Notes: a model not told the origin generated them from the sequence alone. A stretch of 64,000 nucleotides of DNA from Paenibacillus plantiphilus (GCF_927798095.1 NZ_CAKMMF010000017.1:1-64000), one strand, 5' to 3'; counted from the first letter of the stretch, positions 34,466 through 44,807 are shown. Numbers and translations are program-made.

Positions 34466-34735
34466 ATGCCAGAGCTACAAATATGGTTTGCTATTAACGT
34501 CGTTTTCGTAACCTTGCTTATTATTTTCTTATTCACGCATCGTGCTGTAACGATGGCCCGGCTGGAGAAGGATGCGGAGCGTGTACGCCGCAAATCGAAG
34601 GTCCGGCTGATCTTCGGAATTCTTACTATTGTTGCCTTTGTAGCCATGGTATCCAGCTTCGTTTATCACATGAAGGTGAACCCGCAGGGGACGAAGCAAA
34701 GCGCGCTGGAAGTAGAGGTAAATGTGGACAAATGA
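34466..34735 (+). CDS. Small two-helix membrane protein, hypothetical
   Basis: An 89-aa protein with two membrane helices (about 8-25: FAINVVFVTLLIIFLF; about 48-68: LIFGILTIVAFVAMVSSFVYH) joined by a basic cytoplasmic linker (RLEKDAERVRRKSKV). ATG 34466 follows GGAGGG (in GCAGGAGGGATT). Not recognised. It stands after the ABC-2 operon but has a gap of 110 bp, so it may be a separate unit. Confidence 0.6.
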   Translation: MPELQIWFAINVVFVTLLIIFLFTHRAVTMARLEKDAERVRRKSKVRLIFGILTIVAFVAMVSSFVYHMKVNPQGTKQSALEVEVNVDK

Positions 34736-34857
34736 TGTCCGTCTCCCAATCTCCCGCAACTTTTTACTGTACAATGGCGTTTAATTGGTCATGAGCGAAT
34801 GACAGAGGTCATTGAGTTTAGAGACAGTAGACAGTCGAGAGATAAAGGAGACGGAGC

Positions 34858-36828
34858 ATGAAATCGTTGAAATGGTTGTTGATCTTTTCGTTATTATTTA
34901 TTCCTATTGCCAGTCTGTCTGAAGAGAAAGCGTCGGCGACAGGCATTGCGGCCGATGAGCTTGTATTGAAGCTTAAGAGCAATGTGATGGTCCATAATGG
35001 CGCTTCATTCAAGTCTGCACAGCCGCTTACGTTGACGCAAGGCACTACATTTGTAGCGTTCAGCTCAATCGCGCAGCGCTATGGGTATACAATTTCCTAT
35101 GATGCCAAGAAGAAAGAGTCGATTGCGACGAGCAGCAAGAATGTCATCCGTTTCAAAATCGGCAATGTTAATGTTACGAAGGATGGAGCGTCATCGGTCA
35201 AAGCCTCGAACGCGCCTTATGTATTGAACGGCTCATTGATGATTCCGCTGCGGGCCTGGTCGCAGGTGACCGACAGCAAGCTGGTCGTATCCGGCGGCAA
35301 CATGACCCTGTCCTGGAATGTGAAGCAAATGCCAACCGCTAATTTCGAAATTGCTCCTGCGGAAATTTATGCGGAGCAAACGATCGTGAGCTATGTGGAT
35401 AAATCGACGAATCCTAGCGGACAGCCGTTTATTGACGAACGGTGGGACGGGAGAATGGAAATCTTCTACGAGCCAGGAACTCGTACGATTACTAGACAGG
35501 TACAGGATATAAACGGCGTTTGGAGTGAGCCGTACTCGGTAACGATTGAAGTTCGTCCGCCGAATCAGGCTCCTGTAGCTGATTTTACAACCGAGAAATC
35601 AGAATACCGCATCGGTGAGAAAATTCTGTACACCAACACCAGCTATGATGATGAGAACGAGATCGTCAGCACGGTTTGGACAGGGAATGAGGATGTATTC
35701 TTTGAAGCCGGCGACAAGACTGTGACGCTGGAAGTAAGAGACCGTCATGGTCTTACGAGCTTCATAACGAAGACAATTACAGTTACGACGGAAGTATTGT
35801 ATACGCGTGAGCAATATGAAAGGCTGTTTACGTCAGTCGGTGAGAAAATTAGTTTCGTAGGCTCTTCCCTCCGAGACCACAAGCTTGTACCGTTTACGAT
35901 TCAATCCGATACCGCGCAGGTCGTGCGCAGCAACAGTCCGGAGACGCTTATTGAGGAAGGGATTGCGTATCAGGACCAGATTACGGGGCAAGTTCGGTTC
36001 ATGTTCCATAATAAGAACAAGATCGGTTATCCGGTCAAAATGTATCTGATCGCAACGAATTTGAGCAATTCGACGGTCAATGTCAATACGAGCTCGATCG
36101 GAATTGCCGGACCAGATCCATCTGTCGCGAATACAGGGAAACTCTCCGTATTTCGTTATTTGGAATCATTGATTGCCAACAATTCACCGAAATGGACGAC
36201 GGTGGGTCCTAAGCAATCGGTCATTATTTTGCCGGAAATTAACAAGATGGCGATCAAGGATAATCAAGTATTCTCAGCTTATGCGGATGTGTTCTCTGAT
36301 GCGGAGCTGCAATACAGTATTGTTGTTGTTGAACAGAGCAAGAAGCCGCTGGATGAGCTTCCAACGCTGAAGGTCATGCCGAGGGATAATCTCCATACGA
36401 GAGGAACCTTCAACGGTGGGAACCGTGTGATTGAAACGAACGAGACGCTCGGCCTGGAGCCGCAGTACATGACGCTTGGCGATGGCAAACTCGACACCTA
36501 TCTGGATGGCATTGACTACACGAATGGCGAGCTGCAGATGAACTTCGGCAACTACGGCGTTCACTATACACTGAGGCTGAATCGTGTGGCGCCGAATACG
36601 CTTATCGCGTTGAATGGACGCGGCGGCGAATATACGGGAGCCTTTATGGTTAACGGCCAAGTCATCAAAGTTACGAATATCAGTACGCTCAAGAACAATA
36701 ACGAGGCTGGCGTCATCTATCGTACCGGAGACAAGGAAGAATCGGTGGAGATTGTCTTCACACCGACAGGAGGAAGCAATCTGCCTGTTGCGATGTTGTT
36801 CTTACCGCTTCCTGAATTGCGCTGGTAA
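34858..36828 (+). CDS. Secreted PKD-domain protein with copper amine oxidase N-like domain
   Basis: A 656-aa exported protein. Signal peptide (SLKWLLIFSLLFIPIAS, cleavage near 27), a CuAO-N-like region (about 35-150: TTFVAFSSIAQRYGYTISYD, IPLRAWSQVTDSKLVV), two PKD/Ig-like beta-sandwiches (about 160-235 and 240-320; ERWDGRMEIFYEPGTRTITRQVQD, and PVADFTTEKSEYRIGEKI), then a long unrecognised C-terminal region with beta character. AAAGGAGACGGAG precedes the ATG. Probably cell-surface located; no catalytic motif seen. Monocistronic, with a strong terminator. Confidence 0.85.
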   Translation: MKSLKWLLIFSLLFIPIASLSEEKASATGIAADELVLKLKSNVMVHNGASFKSAQPLTLTQGTTFVAFSSIAQRYGYTISYDAKKKESIATSSKNVIRFKIGNVNVTKDGASSVKASNAPYVLNGSLMIPLRAWSQVTDSKLVVSGGNMTLSWNVKQMPTANFEIAPAEIYAEQTIVSYVDKSTNPSGQPFIDERWDGRMEIFYEPGTRTITRQVQDINGVWSEPYSVTIEVRPPNQAPVADFTTEKSEYRIGEKILYTNTSYDDENEIVSTVWTGNEDVFFEAGDKTVTLEVRDRHGLTSFITKTITVTTEVLYTREQYERLFTSVGEKISFVGSSLRDHKLVPFTIQSDTAQVVRSNSPETLIEEGIAYQDQITGQVRFMFHNKNKIGYPVKMYLIATNLSNSTVNVNTSSIGIAGPDPSVANTGKLSVFRYLESLIANNSPKWTTVGPKQSVIILPEINKMAIKDNQVFSAYADVFSDAELQYSIVVVEQSKKPLDELPTLKVMPRDNLHTRGTFNGGNRVIETNETLGLEPQYMTLGDGKLDTYLDGIDYTNGELQMNFGNYGVHYTLRLNRVAPNTLIALNGRGGEYTGAFMVNGQVIKVTNISTLKNNNEAGVIYRTGDKEESVEIVFTPTGGSNLPVAMLFLPLPELRW

Positions 36829-36855
36829 CAAGTAATTATATCGTATACGTATTGG

Positions 36856-36908
36856 AACAGGGACCTCTCTTATTGCGCTTCTATGCAAACAAGAGGGGTC
36901 CCTGTTTG
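36856..36908 (+). terminator. Terminator of the PKD protein gene
   Basis: AACAGGGACCTCTCTT pairs with AAGAGGGGTCCCTGTT with one mismatch, followed by TTTGTC. Confidence 0.85.
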
Positions 36909-36989
36909 TCTAATGGATGCTTGGAAAGAAACATCAGTCTGGTCGTTCGAATGCTCTAATGCAGTGTCACAACGGATGAGTCCGTCCGT

Positions 36990-37018
36990 TTGACTCTTGC
37001 TTGAATATCGGGCATGAT
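36990..37018 (+). promoter_or_regulatory. yidD: Candidate yidD promoter
   Basis: TTGACT at 36990-36995, 17 bp, CATGAT at 37013-37018. Confidence 0.4.
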
Positions 37019-37054
37019 GAAATTAGAATGACGGAACAATTGGGGGAGGAAGTC

Positions 37055-37324
37055 ATGGTCATGCGTAGAATTTTACAGGCGCCTATTCACGTATACCGGA
37101 AGGTTATTTCGCCGATTAAGCCGCCGACATGCCGCTTCTATCCCACTTGCTCCGAATATGCGCTGCAAGCAATTGAGAAGCATGGACCGCTGCGCGGAAG
37201 CTGGCTCGCTGCCCGAAGAATATGCCGCTGCCATCCCTTTCATCCCGGCGGTGTTGATCATGTGCCGCCTACCCGCGAGGAGCTTGCCGCCGCTCTTGAC
37301 AGCGGCGCTGCCGATTCGGTATAG
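37055..37324 (+). CDS. yidD: Membrane protein insertion efficiency factor YidD
   Basis: An 89-aa amphipathic peripheral membrane protein that assists YidC-dependent insertion. The family signature is present: [34 protein letters not shown] with conserved Cys, then [19 protein letters not shown] 37055 is five bases after GGAGG; the second ATG at 37061 would cost two residues. The metG promoter lies inside its 3' end. Confidence 0.93.
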   Translation: MVMRRILQAPIHVYRKVISPIKPPTCRFYPTCSEYALQAIEKHGPLRGSWLAARRICRCHPFHPGGVDHVPPTREELAAALDSGAADSV

Positions 37325-37325
37325 T
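37296..37325 (+). promoter_or_regulatory. metG: metG leader promoter, inside the yidD 3' end
   Basis: TTGACA (37296-37301), 18 bp, TATAGT (37320-37325): strong consensus, placed over the last codons of yidD. Transcription would begin near 37332, directly before the T-box leader. Confidence 0.75.
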
Positions 37326-37330
37326 TTGAA

Positions 37331-37648
37331 GCAAGAACGGCTTTTCTATATGCTTCACCTTCGATGAACGGATAAGTACGTAAGTTATGCCCTTACCAGA
37401 GAGCCGGAGAAGCTGGAAACCGGCAAGGCGCATCTTGTGGAAAATGGTCCGGGAGAATTCGCATTCGAACCGTCAGCATTGGCTGCATGGCAAGGGTGTG
37501 ACGCGAGGCCGCGTTATCGGTCATGATGCTGTCCCAGAGGCAGCGCTAATGAAGCTTTCTCCGGATGCTACCTGCTCCGGCGGAAGAAATTTGGGTGGTA
37601 CCACGTGAGCGACAAGCTTTCGTCCCATAGAGGGCGGGAGCTTTTTTT
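37331..37648 (+). ncRNA. T-box riboswitch (tRNA-Met responsive) upstream of metG
   Basis: A leader of about 318 nt. A stem I-like arm contains the AGTA-type bulge and an AGAGAGCC-loop; the candidate specifier is ATG at 37444-37446. The conserved T-box core TTGGGTGGTACCACG sits at 37591-37605 and base-pairs with uncharged tRNA acceptor. The following hairpin with a T run (37615-37648) is the regulated terminator. An uncharged tRNA-Met signal should favour the antiterminator. It regulates metG downstream. Confidence 0.93.
37615..37648 (+). terminator. Regulated terminator of the metG T-box
   Basis: AGCTTTCGTCCC and GGGCGGGAGCT form a GC-rich stem followed by seven T residues, directly after the T-box core. 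Confidence 0.8.
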
Positions 37649-37670
37649 GTGCAGAAAAAAGCATGTATGA

Positions 37671-39674
<2,004 letters not shown>

Positions 39675-39687
39675 ATAAGAACATAGC

Positions 39688-39716
39688 CCGCCGGAGCACA
39701 TTGCTTCGGCGGTTTC
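39688..39716 (+). terminator. Weak terminator after metG
   Basis: CCGCCG (39688-39693) pairs with CGGCGG (39707-39712), then TTTCTC; the T run is short. Confidence 0.5.
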
Positions 39717-39719
39717 TCA

Positions 39720-39748
39720 TTGACAGCCCAGTTAGCCGCTGATACAAT
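39720..39748 (+). promoter_or_regulatory. znuA: Promoter of the znuACB operon
   Basis: TTGACA (39720-39725), 17-bp spacer, TACAAT (39743-39748). Confidence 0.75.
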
Positions 39749-39750
39749 TT

Positions 39751-39769
39751 AATAGTAAAGTTTACGATT
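39751..39769. promoter_or_regulatory. Candidate Zur box
   Basis: AATAGTAAAGTTTACGATT, an imperfect 9-1-9 palindrome (one mismatch) close to the Zur/Fur-type AAATCGTAATNATTACGATTT. It covers the transcription start of znuA, the right place to block transcription when zinc is plentiful. Confidence 0.7.
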
Positions 39770-39791
39770 TTAGAAGTGGAGGCTGTCAACG

Positions 39792-40946
39792 GTGATGAAC
39801 AAACGATTGGCTAGAATGAAAGCAGCAATATTAATAATGGTGATCCTATCTGTTATAGCATTAGCAGGATGCGGTGATTCGGGCAGCAAGCTTGTGGAAG
39901 GCAAGACGAATATTGTGACAAGCATTTATCCGATCTATTATTTGGCCAAGGAAATTGGCGGAGATCAGGTCAATGTTGTGAATATGATTCCAGCCGGCGT
40001 GGAGCCGCATGATTGGAGTCCCAAGAGCAGAGATTTGGATACGGCGGCCAAAGCGCAGCTGTTTCTTTATAATGGCGCTGGATTGGAAGGCTGGGTAGAT
40101 GATTTTCTGGAGGGGCTGCCCAAAGACAGCAAGCTGATTACCTCGGAGATTAGCAGCAATATCACGTTAATTAAAGGCAATGAAGAGGCAGAGCACGGTC
40201 ATGAGGACGAAGCTGGGCATTCCGATGAAGCGGCTCATAAAGACGAGGCAGCGCATGAGGATGAAGCAACGCATGAGGACGAAGCGGCGCATTCCGATGA
40301 AGCAGCTCATAAAGACGAGGCAGCACATGAGGATGAAGCTGGGCATGCAGATGAAGCGGCGCATGAGGACGAAGCTGCTCATAAAGACGAAGCTGCACAT
40401 GAAGGTGAAGAGGGGCATCATCATGATGTCGATCCGCATACGTGGGTCAGCCCGCAATCGATGCTGATTATGGCTAAAAATGTGCGGGATAGCTTCATTC
40501 AGGTAGATGCGGCGCACAAGGCTGATTATGAAGCAAATTATGAGAAATTAGCGACTAAGCTTACCGCGCTTCATGAGCGCTACAAGTCGGAGCTGGCAGC
40601 AGCGCCGAATAAGGATATCGTCGTTTCCCATCAAGCCTTCGGTTACTTGGCGCGGGATTACGGTCTTCATCAAGTGGCTATAATGGGCTTATCGCCGGAG
40701 GCCGAGCCGAAAGCACAGGATTTGCTGGAGATTGCTAATTTTGTTAAGGAGCATGAGGTGAAATTTATTTTCTTCGAGGAGCTGGTAGCGGACGAGCTTG
40801 CCAAGACATTGGCGAGAGAAGCAGACGTCGATACGCTAGTACTGAATCCGCTCGAAGGATTAACTCCGGATCAAGAGAAGAATGGCGACGACTATTTCAC
40901 ACTCATGGAGGCCAATTTGCAAAATCTGCTGAAGGCATTACAATAG
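39792..40946 (+). CDS. znuA: Zinc ABC transporter substrate-binding lipoprotein with long His-rich repeat loop
   Basis: A 384-aa cluster A-I (ZnuA/AdcA-type) binding protein. Lipobox ALAGC (Cys27); N-domain IVTSIYPIYYLAKEIGGDQVNVVNMIPAGVEPHDW with a metal His; then an unusually long charged loop, a second His in DPHTWVSPQ, C-domain VVSHQAFGYLARDYGL and final FFEELVAD...TLVLNPLEG. The loop (residues about 133-210) is twelve near-perfect six-residue repeats (H-x-D-E-A-x) plus HHHD, encoded by an 18-bp tandem repeat (about 40196-40425). GTG 39792 is nine bases after GGAGG (39778-39782); the ATG at 39795 is also possible. First gene of a Zur-box operon with znuC and znuB. Confidence 0.93.
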   Translation: MMNKRLARMKAAILIMVILSVIALAGCGDSGSKLVEGKTNIVTSIYPIYYLAKEIGGDQVNVVNMIPAGVEPHDWSPKSRDLDTAAKAQLFLYNGAGLEGWVDDFLEGLPKDSKLITSEISSNITLIKGNEEAEHGHEDEAGHSDEAAHKDEAAHEDEATHEDEAAHSDEAAHKDEAAHEDEAGHADEAAHEDEAAHKDEAAHEGEEGHHHDVDPHTWVSPQSMLIMAKNVRDSFIQVDAAHKADYEANYEKLATKLTALHERYKSELAAAPNKDIVVSHQAFGYLARDYGLHQVAIMGLSPEAEPKAQDLLEIANFVKEHEVKFIFFEELVADELAKTLAREADVDTLVLNPLEGLTPDQEKNGDDYFTLMEANLQNLLKALQ

Positions 40947-41013
40947 AGAGACAAGGTTATAGCAATCACGCAGCTGGAACATTTAGAAGGCGCGGAAATG
41001 GGAGTGATTCTTA

Positions 41014-41826
41014 ATGCGTGCTGATCAGCAGCAAACGGTATGTCATCAGAATGTTATTGAGTTGTCGAACATATCATTCTCTTATCAGCAGAAGCCTGTA
41101 CTTGAGAATGTTCAATTTGCCCTGCGGGAGCGGGATTTCGTCGGATTAATCGGTTCTAATGGCGCGGGAAAAACAACGCTGCTGCGCATTATTGTCGGGC
41201 TGCTGAAGCCTGACAGCGGCACGGTTAATCTATTCGGTCAGCCGATCGGACAGTTCCGCGATTGGAATCGGATCGGTTATGTGCCGCAGAAGAATGCTTT
41301 CAATCCGCTCTTCCCTGCTACCGTCCGCGAGGTCGTCATGTCTGGGCTGTACAGCCGCAATAAGCTGTTCAGAAGGGTAACCAAGGCCGATGGGATCAAA
41401 TGCGATGAAGCGCTTCATGCTATGAATATAGAGGATCTGGCAGGCAAGAGGATTGGGCAGTTGTCCGGAGGCCAGCAGCAGCGAGCCTTTCTGGCGCGCG
41501 CCATGATCAACAATCCGGCGCTTCTAATTCTGGATGAGCCTACAGTCGGCATAGATGCGGAGACGCAGCAGGATTTCTTTCATCTGATCAAACATATGCA
41601 CCAGCATCATAATATTACGTTTCTAATGGTTTCCCATGATCTTGACATGATTCGTTCTTATTTGGGTGAAGAGCCTAAGGGACAGAGCGGCAAGCTTAAA
41701 TTCTATGTTAAGCATTCGCATGAAATTGAGGATTGTGTGGAAACGAACTTGACGCATAGCCTGAAGGATCTGCGTCATTCCATGGAAAGAGAGAAAGTGG
41801 GCGCAGGGCTTGGAAATCATAACTAG
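41014..41826 (+). CDS. znuC: Zinc ABC transporter ATP-binding protein
   Basis: A 270-aa ATPase of the Mn/Zn-chelate importer class: Walker A GSNGAGKTT (about 46-54), Q-loop VPQK, signature LSGGQQQRAFLARA (about 152), Walker B LLILDEPTVGID, H-loop VSHD. A C-terminal extension of about 45 residues with His and acidic residues follows. GGGAG precedes ATG 41014. It overlaps znuB by 17 bases. Confidence 0.93.
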   Translation: MRADQQQTVCHQNVIELSNISFSYQQKPVLENVQFALRERDFVGLIGSNGAGKTTLLRIIVGLLKPDSGTVNLFGQPIGQFRDWNRIGYVPQKNAFNPLFPATVREVVMSGLYSRNKLFRRVTKADGIKCDEALHAMNIEDLAGKRIGQLSGGQQQRAFLARAMINNPALLILDEPTVGIDAETQQDFFHLIKHMHQHHNITFLMVSHDLDMIRSYLGEEPKGQSGKLKFYVKHSHEIEDCVETNLTHSLKDLRHSMEREKVGAGLGNHN

Positions 41827-42613
41827 CGAGTTTTTTCAAAGAGCGCTTATTGGCGGCGTTCTTATCGGCATTACCGCGCCGCTTATGGGCCTTTTTCTTG
41901 TGCTTCGCCGACTGGCGATGATCGGAGACACATTGGCGCATGTGTCCATTGCAGGTGTAGCATTAGGTTTTCTTATTGGCGTATATCCAATAGGTGTCGG
42001 TCTCGTATTCGCGCTAGCCGCGACATTCGCAATCGAGAAGCTGCGCAAGGCGTACAAGTCCTATGCGGAGCTATCGATTGCTATTATTATGTCAGGAGGA
42101 GTAGCGCTTGCCTCCTTGCTGTTCTCTATGGGCAAAGGGTTCAACGTCAGCGTCAGCGGCTATCTGTTCGGAAGCATTTACACACTCGACGATACAGATC
42201 TTCTGCTGATCGGGATCGTTACGATTATTGTACTGGTTGCTGTTTTTCTGCATGCCAAGGAGCTGTTTCTGCTCAGCTTTGATGAAGACGCCGCTGCGGT
42301 AAGCGGTCTGCCAACACGCTATTTCAACTTTCTGATTAGCATTCTGACAGCCCTTGTCATCAGTGTGTCGATCAAAATTGTCGGTGCGCTGCTCGTTTCG
42401 GCGCTGCTGACGATACCTGCTGCCTGCAGTCTCGTTATTGCCAGAAGCTTCAAGCGCTCTGTCATTACTGTTGTCATTATCGCAGAGCTTGCGGTTATTG
42501 GGGGCCTTATTATTGCCGGGGTGTGGAATCTCGCTCCAGGCGGCACGATCGTTCTACTGCTCATTGCGATACTTCTGCTGCTTTTATCCATAAGGCGCAA
42601 ATTCAGCGCTTAA
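41810..42613 (+). CDS. znuB: Zinc ABC transporter permease
   Basis: A 267-aa permease of the ZnuB/AdcB class, about eight helices, with the family's early motif GVLIGITAPLMGLFLVLRRLAMIGDTLAH and a late LVSALLTIPAACSLVIAR. It starts at TTG 41810 inside the znuC 3' end (no clear Shine-Dalgarno; coupling likely). No zur gene is linked. Confidence 0.92.
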   Translation: MEIITSEFFQRALIGGVLIGITAPLMGLFLVLRRLAMIGDTLAHVSIAGVALGFLIGVYPIGVGLVFALAATFAIEKLRKAYKSYAELSIAIIMSGGVALASLLFSMGKGFNVSVSGYLFGSIYTLDDTDLLLIGIVTIIVLVAVFLHAKELFLLSFDEDAAAVSGLPTRYFNFLISILTALVISVSIKIVGALLVSALLTIPAACSLVIARSFKRSVITVVIIAELAVIGGLIIAGVWNLAPGGTIVLLLIAILLLLLSIRRKFSA

Positions 42614-42658
42614 CATCCATGTTATGAAATTCGTCAACAGGTTAGGGGGACTCACACA

Positions 42659-43369
42659 ATGACCGAAGTTACGGTTTGGGCTGCATTTGGCGCCGGTATC
42701 GCATCGTTCATATCACCTTGCTGTCTGCCGTTATATCCTTCGTATCTCTCTTACATAAGCGGTGTGTCCGTTACCGACTTGAAGAGCGAGAATCCAGGCA
42801 AAGAAGTTCGAATGCGGACAATGAGCCATACGCTGTTCTTTATACTAGGCTTCTCCATCGTTTATTACACGCTTGGTTATGGAACGAATGCGTTTGCCGA
42901 GACTTTCTCAGAATACCAGGGACTTATACGCCAGTTGTCTGCCGTGCTCATTATTGCAATGGGGCTGTTTCTGATGGGACTCATTCAACCTAAGCTGCTG
43001 ATGAAGGAACGCAAGCTGCCGATTAAGCTGAAGTCGGGGTATCTCGGATCTTTCGTGTTCGGCATCGGCTTCTCGGCTGGCTGGTCGCCATGTGTCGGTC
43101 CGATTCTTACAGCGATTATTCTCTATGCGGCTTCAGAGCCGGGTACATGGTTCCAGTTGACGACTGCGTATTCTTTAGGCTTTGCTATTCCATTCTTCGT
43201 ATTGGCCTTCTTCATAGGCTCGACGAAATGGATTGTGCGCTACTCCAATATTATGATGAAGATCGGCGGAGCGATTATGCTGTTGATGGGTATTCTGCTC
43301 TTTACCGATCAAATGACGAAGATCACGATATGGCTGAATTCCATTACACCGGAATGGCTGAAGTTCTAA
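42659..43369 (+). CDS. ccdA: Cytochrome c biogenesis protein CcdA (DsbD transmembrane type)
   Basis: A 236-aa, six-helix membrane protein that passes electrons from cytoplasmic thioredoxin to extracytoplasmic thiols for cytochrome c maturation and sporulation. Redox cysteines are seen in the helix-1 motif SPCCLPLYPSYLSYISG (an extra Cys next to the usual one) and in helix 4, GWSPCVGPILTAII. AGGGGG nine bases before ATG 42659. No thioredoxin-like partner (ResA) is in the immediate neighbourhood. Confidence 0.92.
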   Translation: MTEVTVWAAFGAGIASFISPCCLPLYPSYLSYISGVSVTDLKSENPGKEVRMRTMSHTLFFILGFSIVYYTLGYGTNAFAETFSEYQGLIRQLSAVLIIAMGLFLMGLIQPKLLMKERKLPIKLKSGYLGSFVFGIGFSAGWSPCVGPILTAIILYAASEPGTWFQLTTAYSLGFAIPFFVLAFFIGSTKWIVRYSNIMMKIGGAIMLLMGILLFTDQMTKITIWLNSITPEWLKF

Positions 43370-43412
43370 AGTTAAATGAAATAATCGATTACAGCATCGG
43401 GACAATGAAGGA

Positions 43413-43450
43413 AGATGCGCTCCGTAATGAACATGCGGAGCGCATCTGCT
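43413..43450 (+). terminator. Stem-loop after ccdA, probable terminator
   Basis: A 12-bp perfect stem (AGATGCGCTCCG / CGGAGCGCATCT) with an 11-base loop; the following T run is poor (GCTTGTTC). Confidence 0.5.
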
Positions 43451-43575
43451 TGTTCATTGGGAAAGACATGACATACAAATGAATGAATGGTCTCATGGTC
43501 TCTCTGTTTGATCCCATTTCAGGTTGGTTGCACAGGCGGGCTGCGCACCAAACATGGAAAGTTCCGTGTCGCAGG

Positions 43576-43604
43576 TTGCAGCAGGTGACTGAGCAGTGTA
43601 TGAT
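43576..43604 (+). promoter_or_regulatory. mntR: mntR promoter
   Basis: TTGCAG (43576-43581), 17 bp, TATGAT (43599-43604). Confidence 0.6.
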
Positions 43605-43640
43605 ACTTAATGAGTAATAAGGAGAACGGAGGTTCAGTTA

Positions 43641-44066
43641 ATGCCTACGCCCAGTATGGAAGATTATTTGGAGCGGATATACAAACTAATTGACGAAAAA
43701 GGGTACGCACGAGTTTCAGACATAGCAGAAGGCCTTGAAGTGCATCCTTCATCTGTCACAAAAATGATCCAAAAGCTGGACAAGGACAATTATCTCATCT
43801 ATGAGAAGTACCGTGGATTAGTATTGACCAATAAAGGGAAGAAGATGGGCAAACGACTCATGGATCGCCATGAATTGCTGGAGTCGTTCTTAACCATAAT
43901 CGGTGTGCAGGAAGAGAACATCTATCAGGATGTTGAAGGTATAGAGCATCATCTAAGCTGGGATTCCATAACTTGTATTGAGACGCTTGTGGAATATTTC
44001 CGCAGAGACCCCAATCGTACACAGGAGCTTCTCAGCATTCGAACAGAGCTCGATAACAGCGAATAG
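43641..44066 (+). CDS. mntR: Manganese-responsive transcriptional regulator MntR
   Basis: A 141-aa DtxR/MntR-family repressor of manganese importers. All metal ligands known from B. subtilis MntR are in register: Asp8 and Glu11 in MEDYLERIY, His77 in MDRHELLE, Glu99, Glu102 and His103 in DVEGIEHHL. The winged helix is residues about 22-65 ([24 protein letters not shown]). GGAGG before ATG 43641. Monocistronic, ended by a strong hairpin. Cognate mntABC/mntH genes are not in the window. Confidence 0.95.
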   Translation: MPTPSMEDYLERIYKLIDEKGYARVSDIAEGLEVHPSSVTKMIQKLDKDNYLIYEKYRGLVLTNKGKKMGKRLMDRHELLESFLTIIGVQEENIYQDVEGIEHHLSWDSITCIETLVEYFRRDPNRTQELLSIRTELDNSE

Positions 44067-44119
44067 TCTGCTTAGCCCATTAAACTTCATTGGACAAAGC
44101 ATCGCCATAGCGCCAAATG

Positions 44120-44160
44120 AGAATGACATTCAACTGGACCTCCAGTCAGAATGTCATTTT
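44120..44160 (+). terminator. Terminator of mntR
   Basis: AATGACATTC (44122-44131) pairs with GAATGTCATT (44149-44158), extended by ACTGG/CCAGT inside, then T residues. Confidence 0.75.
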
Positions 44161-44184
44161 GCGTTTATCGAGCTTCAAGCTGTC

Positions 44185-44216
44185 CATCGTTTCATCGTTT
44201 CATCGTCCCATCGTTC
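44185..44216 (+). repeat. 8-bp tandem repeat (CATCGTTT-type)
   Basis: Four consecutive near-copies of CATCGTTT run from 44185, immediately before the second 113-bp array. Confidence 0.6.
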
Positions 44217-44557
44217 CTCGTGTCGCCTTTCCGCGCTGTAACACGGTATTTGAAGCTGCCGCGATAGCCGATGAGGATTCTTCAACACCTTGTCATCTGT
44301 AAGATGTTTTTTCAAGCTTACAGCGTGCCTCGCTCGACTTTTTCGTGCTGTAACGCGGAATTTCCGTCTTACGGAGACAGCCAAAGAGGATTCTACTGCA
44401 TTTTGTCATCTGTAAGATGTTTTTTCAAGCTTACAGTGTGCCTCGCTCGACTTTTTCGTGCTGTAACGCGGAATTTCCGTCTTACGGAGACAGCCAAAGA
44501 GGATCTACGATGTCCTGTCATCTGTAAGATGTTTTTTCAAGCTTACAGCGGCTGCCT
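44217..44557 (-). repeat. Second array of the 113-bp repeat (family A), inverted
   Basis: TCTGTAAG recurs at 44296, 44409 and 44521 (periods 113 and 112 bp), so the array holds about three units, the first more degenerate. Read on the minus strand, a unit carries ACGAAAAAGT, CTGTAAG, CTTACAGATGACA, GGCTGTCTCC, AGACGGAAAT and GTTACAGC in the same order as the 27.6-28.0 kb array, roughly three quarters identical by eye. On the plus strand each unit also holds a tight hairpin TCCGT-CTT-ACGGA. It lies between convergent genes (mntR and the 44.9-kb membrane protein), beyond the mntR terminator. Confidence 0.88.
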
Positions 44558-44807
44558 GCTGCCATCACATATTGCCGCACAACAGACTGGGAGCAGTATT
44601 TGGTGGTTAGACTGCATGTGATGCAGGACCTAATTAGAATATGAAGGGAACGGCCATTGTAGAGGGTAACATCGTTAACATCGTAGACGTCATGAGGGGG
44701 GGAATATGTGATGGTACGAGTCCACGTGATGGACAGCCTTTGTGCTGCCATGCAATACCGTGCTGGGAGCTGCGAGGTTGGTGCAAATGGGAGAGAGAAG
44801 TATGAAT

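Noticed and set aside
37387-37608. A 73-codon frame on the plus strand ahead of metG
   Set aside because: It lies entirely within the T-box leader, whose conserved core and terminator explain the sequence.
40171-40517. Antisense frames across the znuA repeat
   Set aside because: Long open frames on both strands are a by-product of the 18-bp tandem repeat.
44641-44805. A 54-codon Cys-rich frame (plus strand)
   Set aside because: No ribosome-binding site, no recognisable motif, and it lies in a convergent gap between terminators and repeats.
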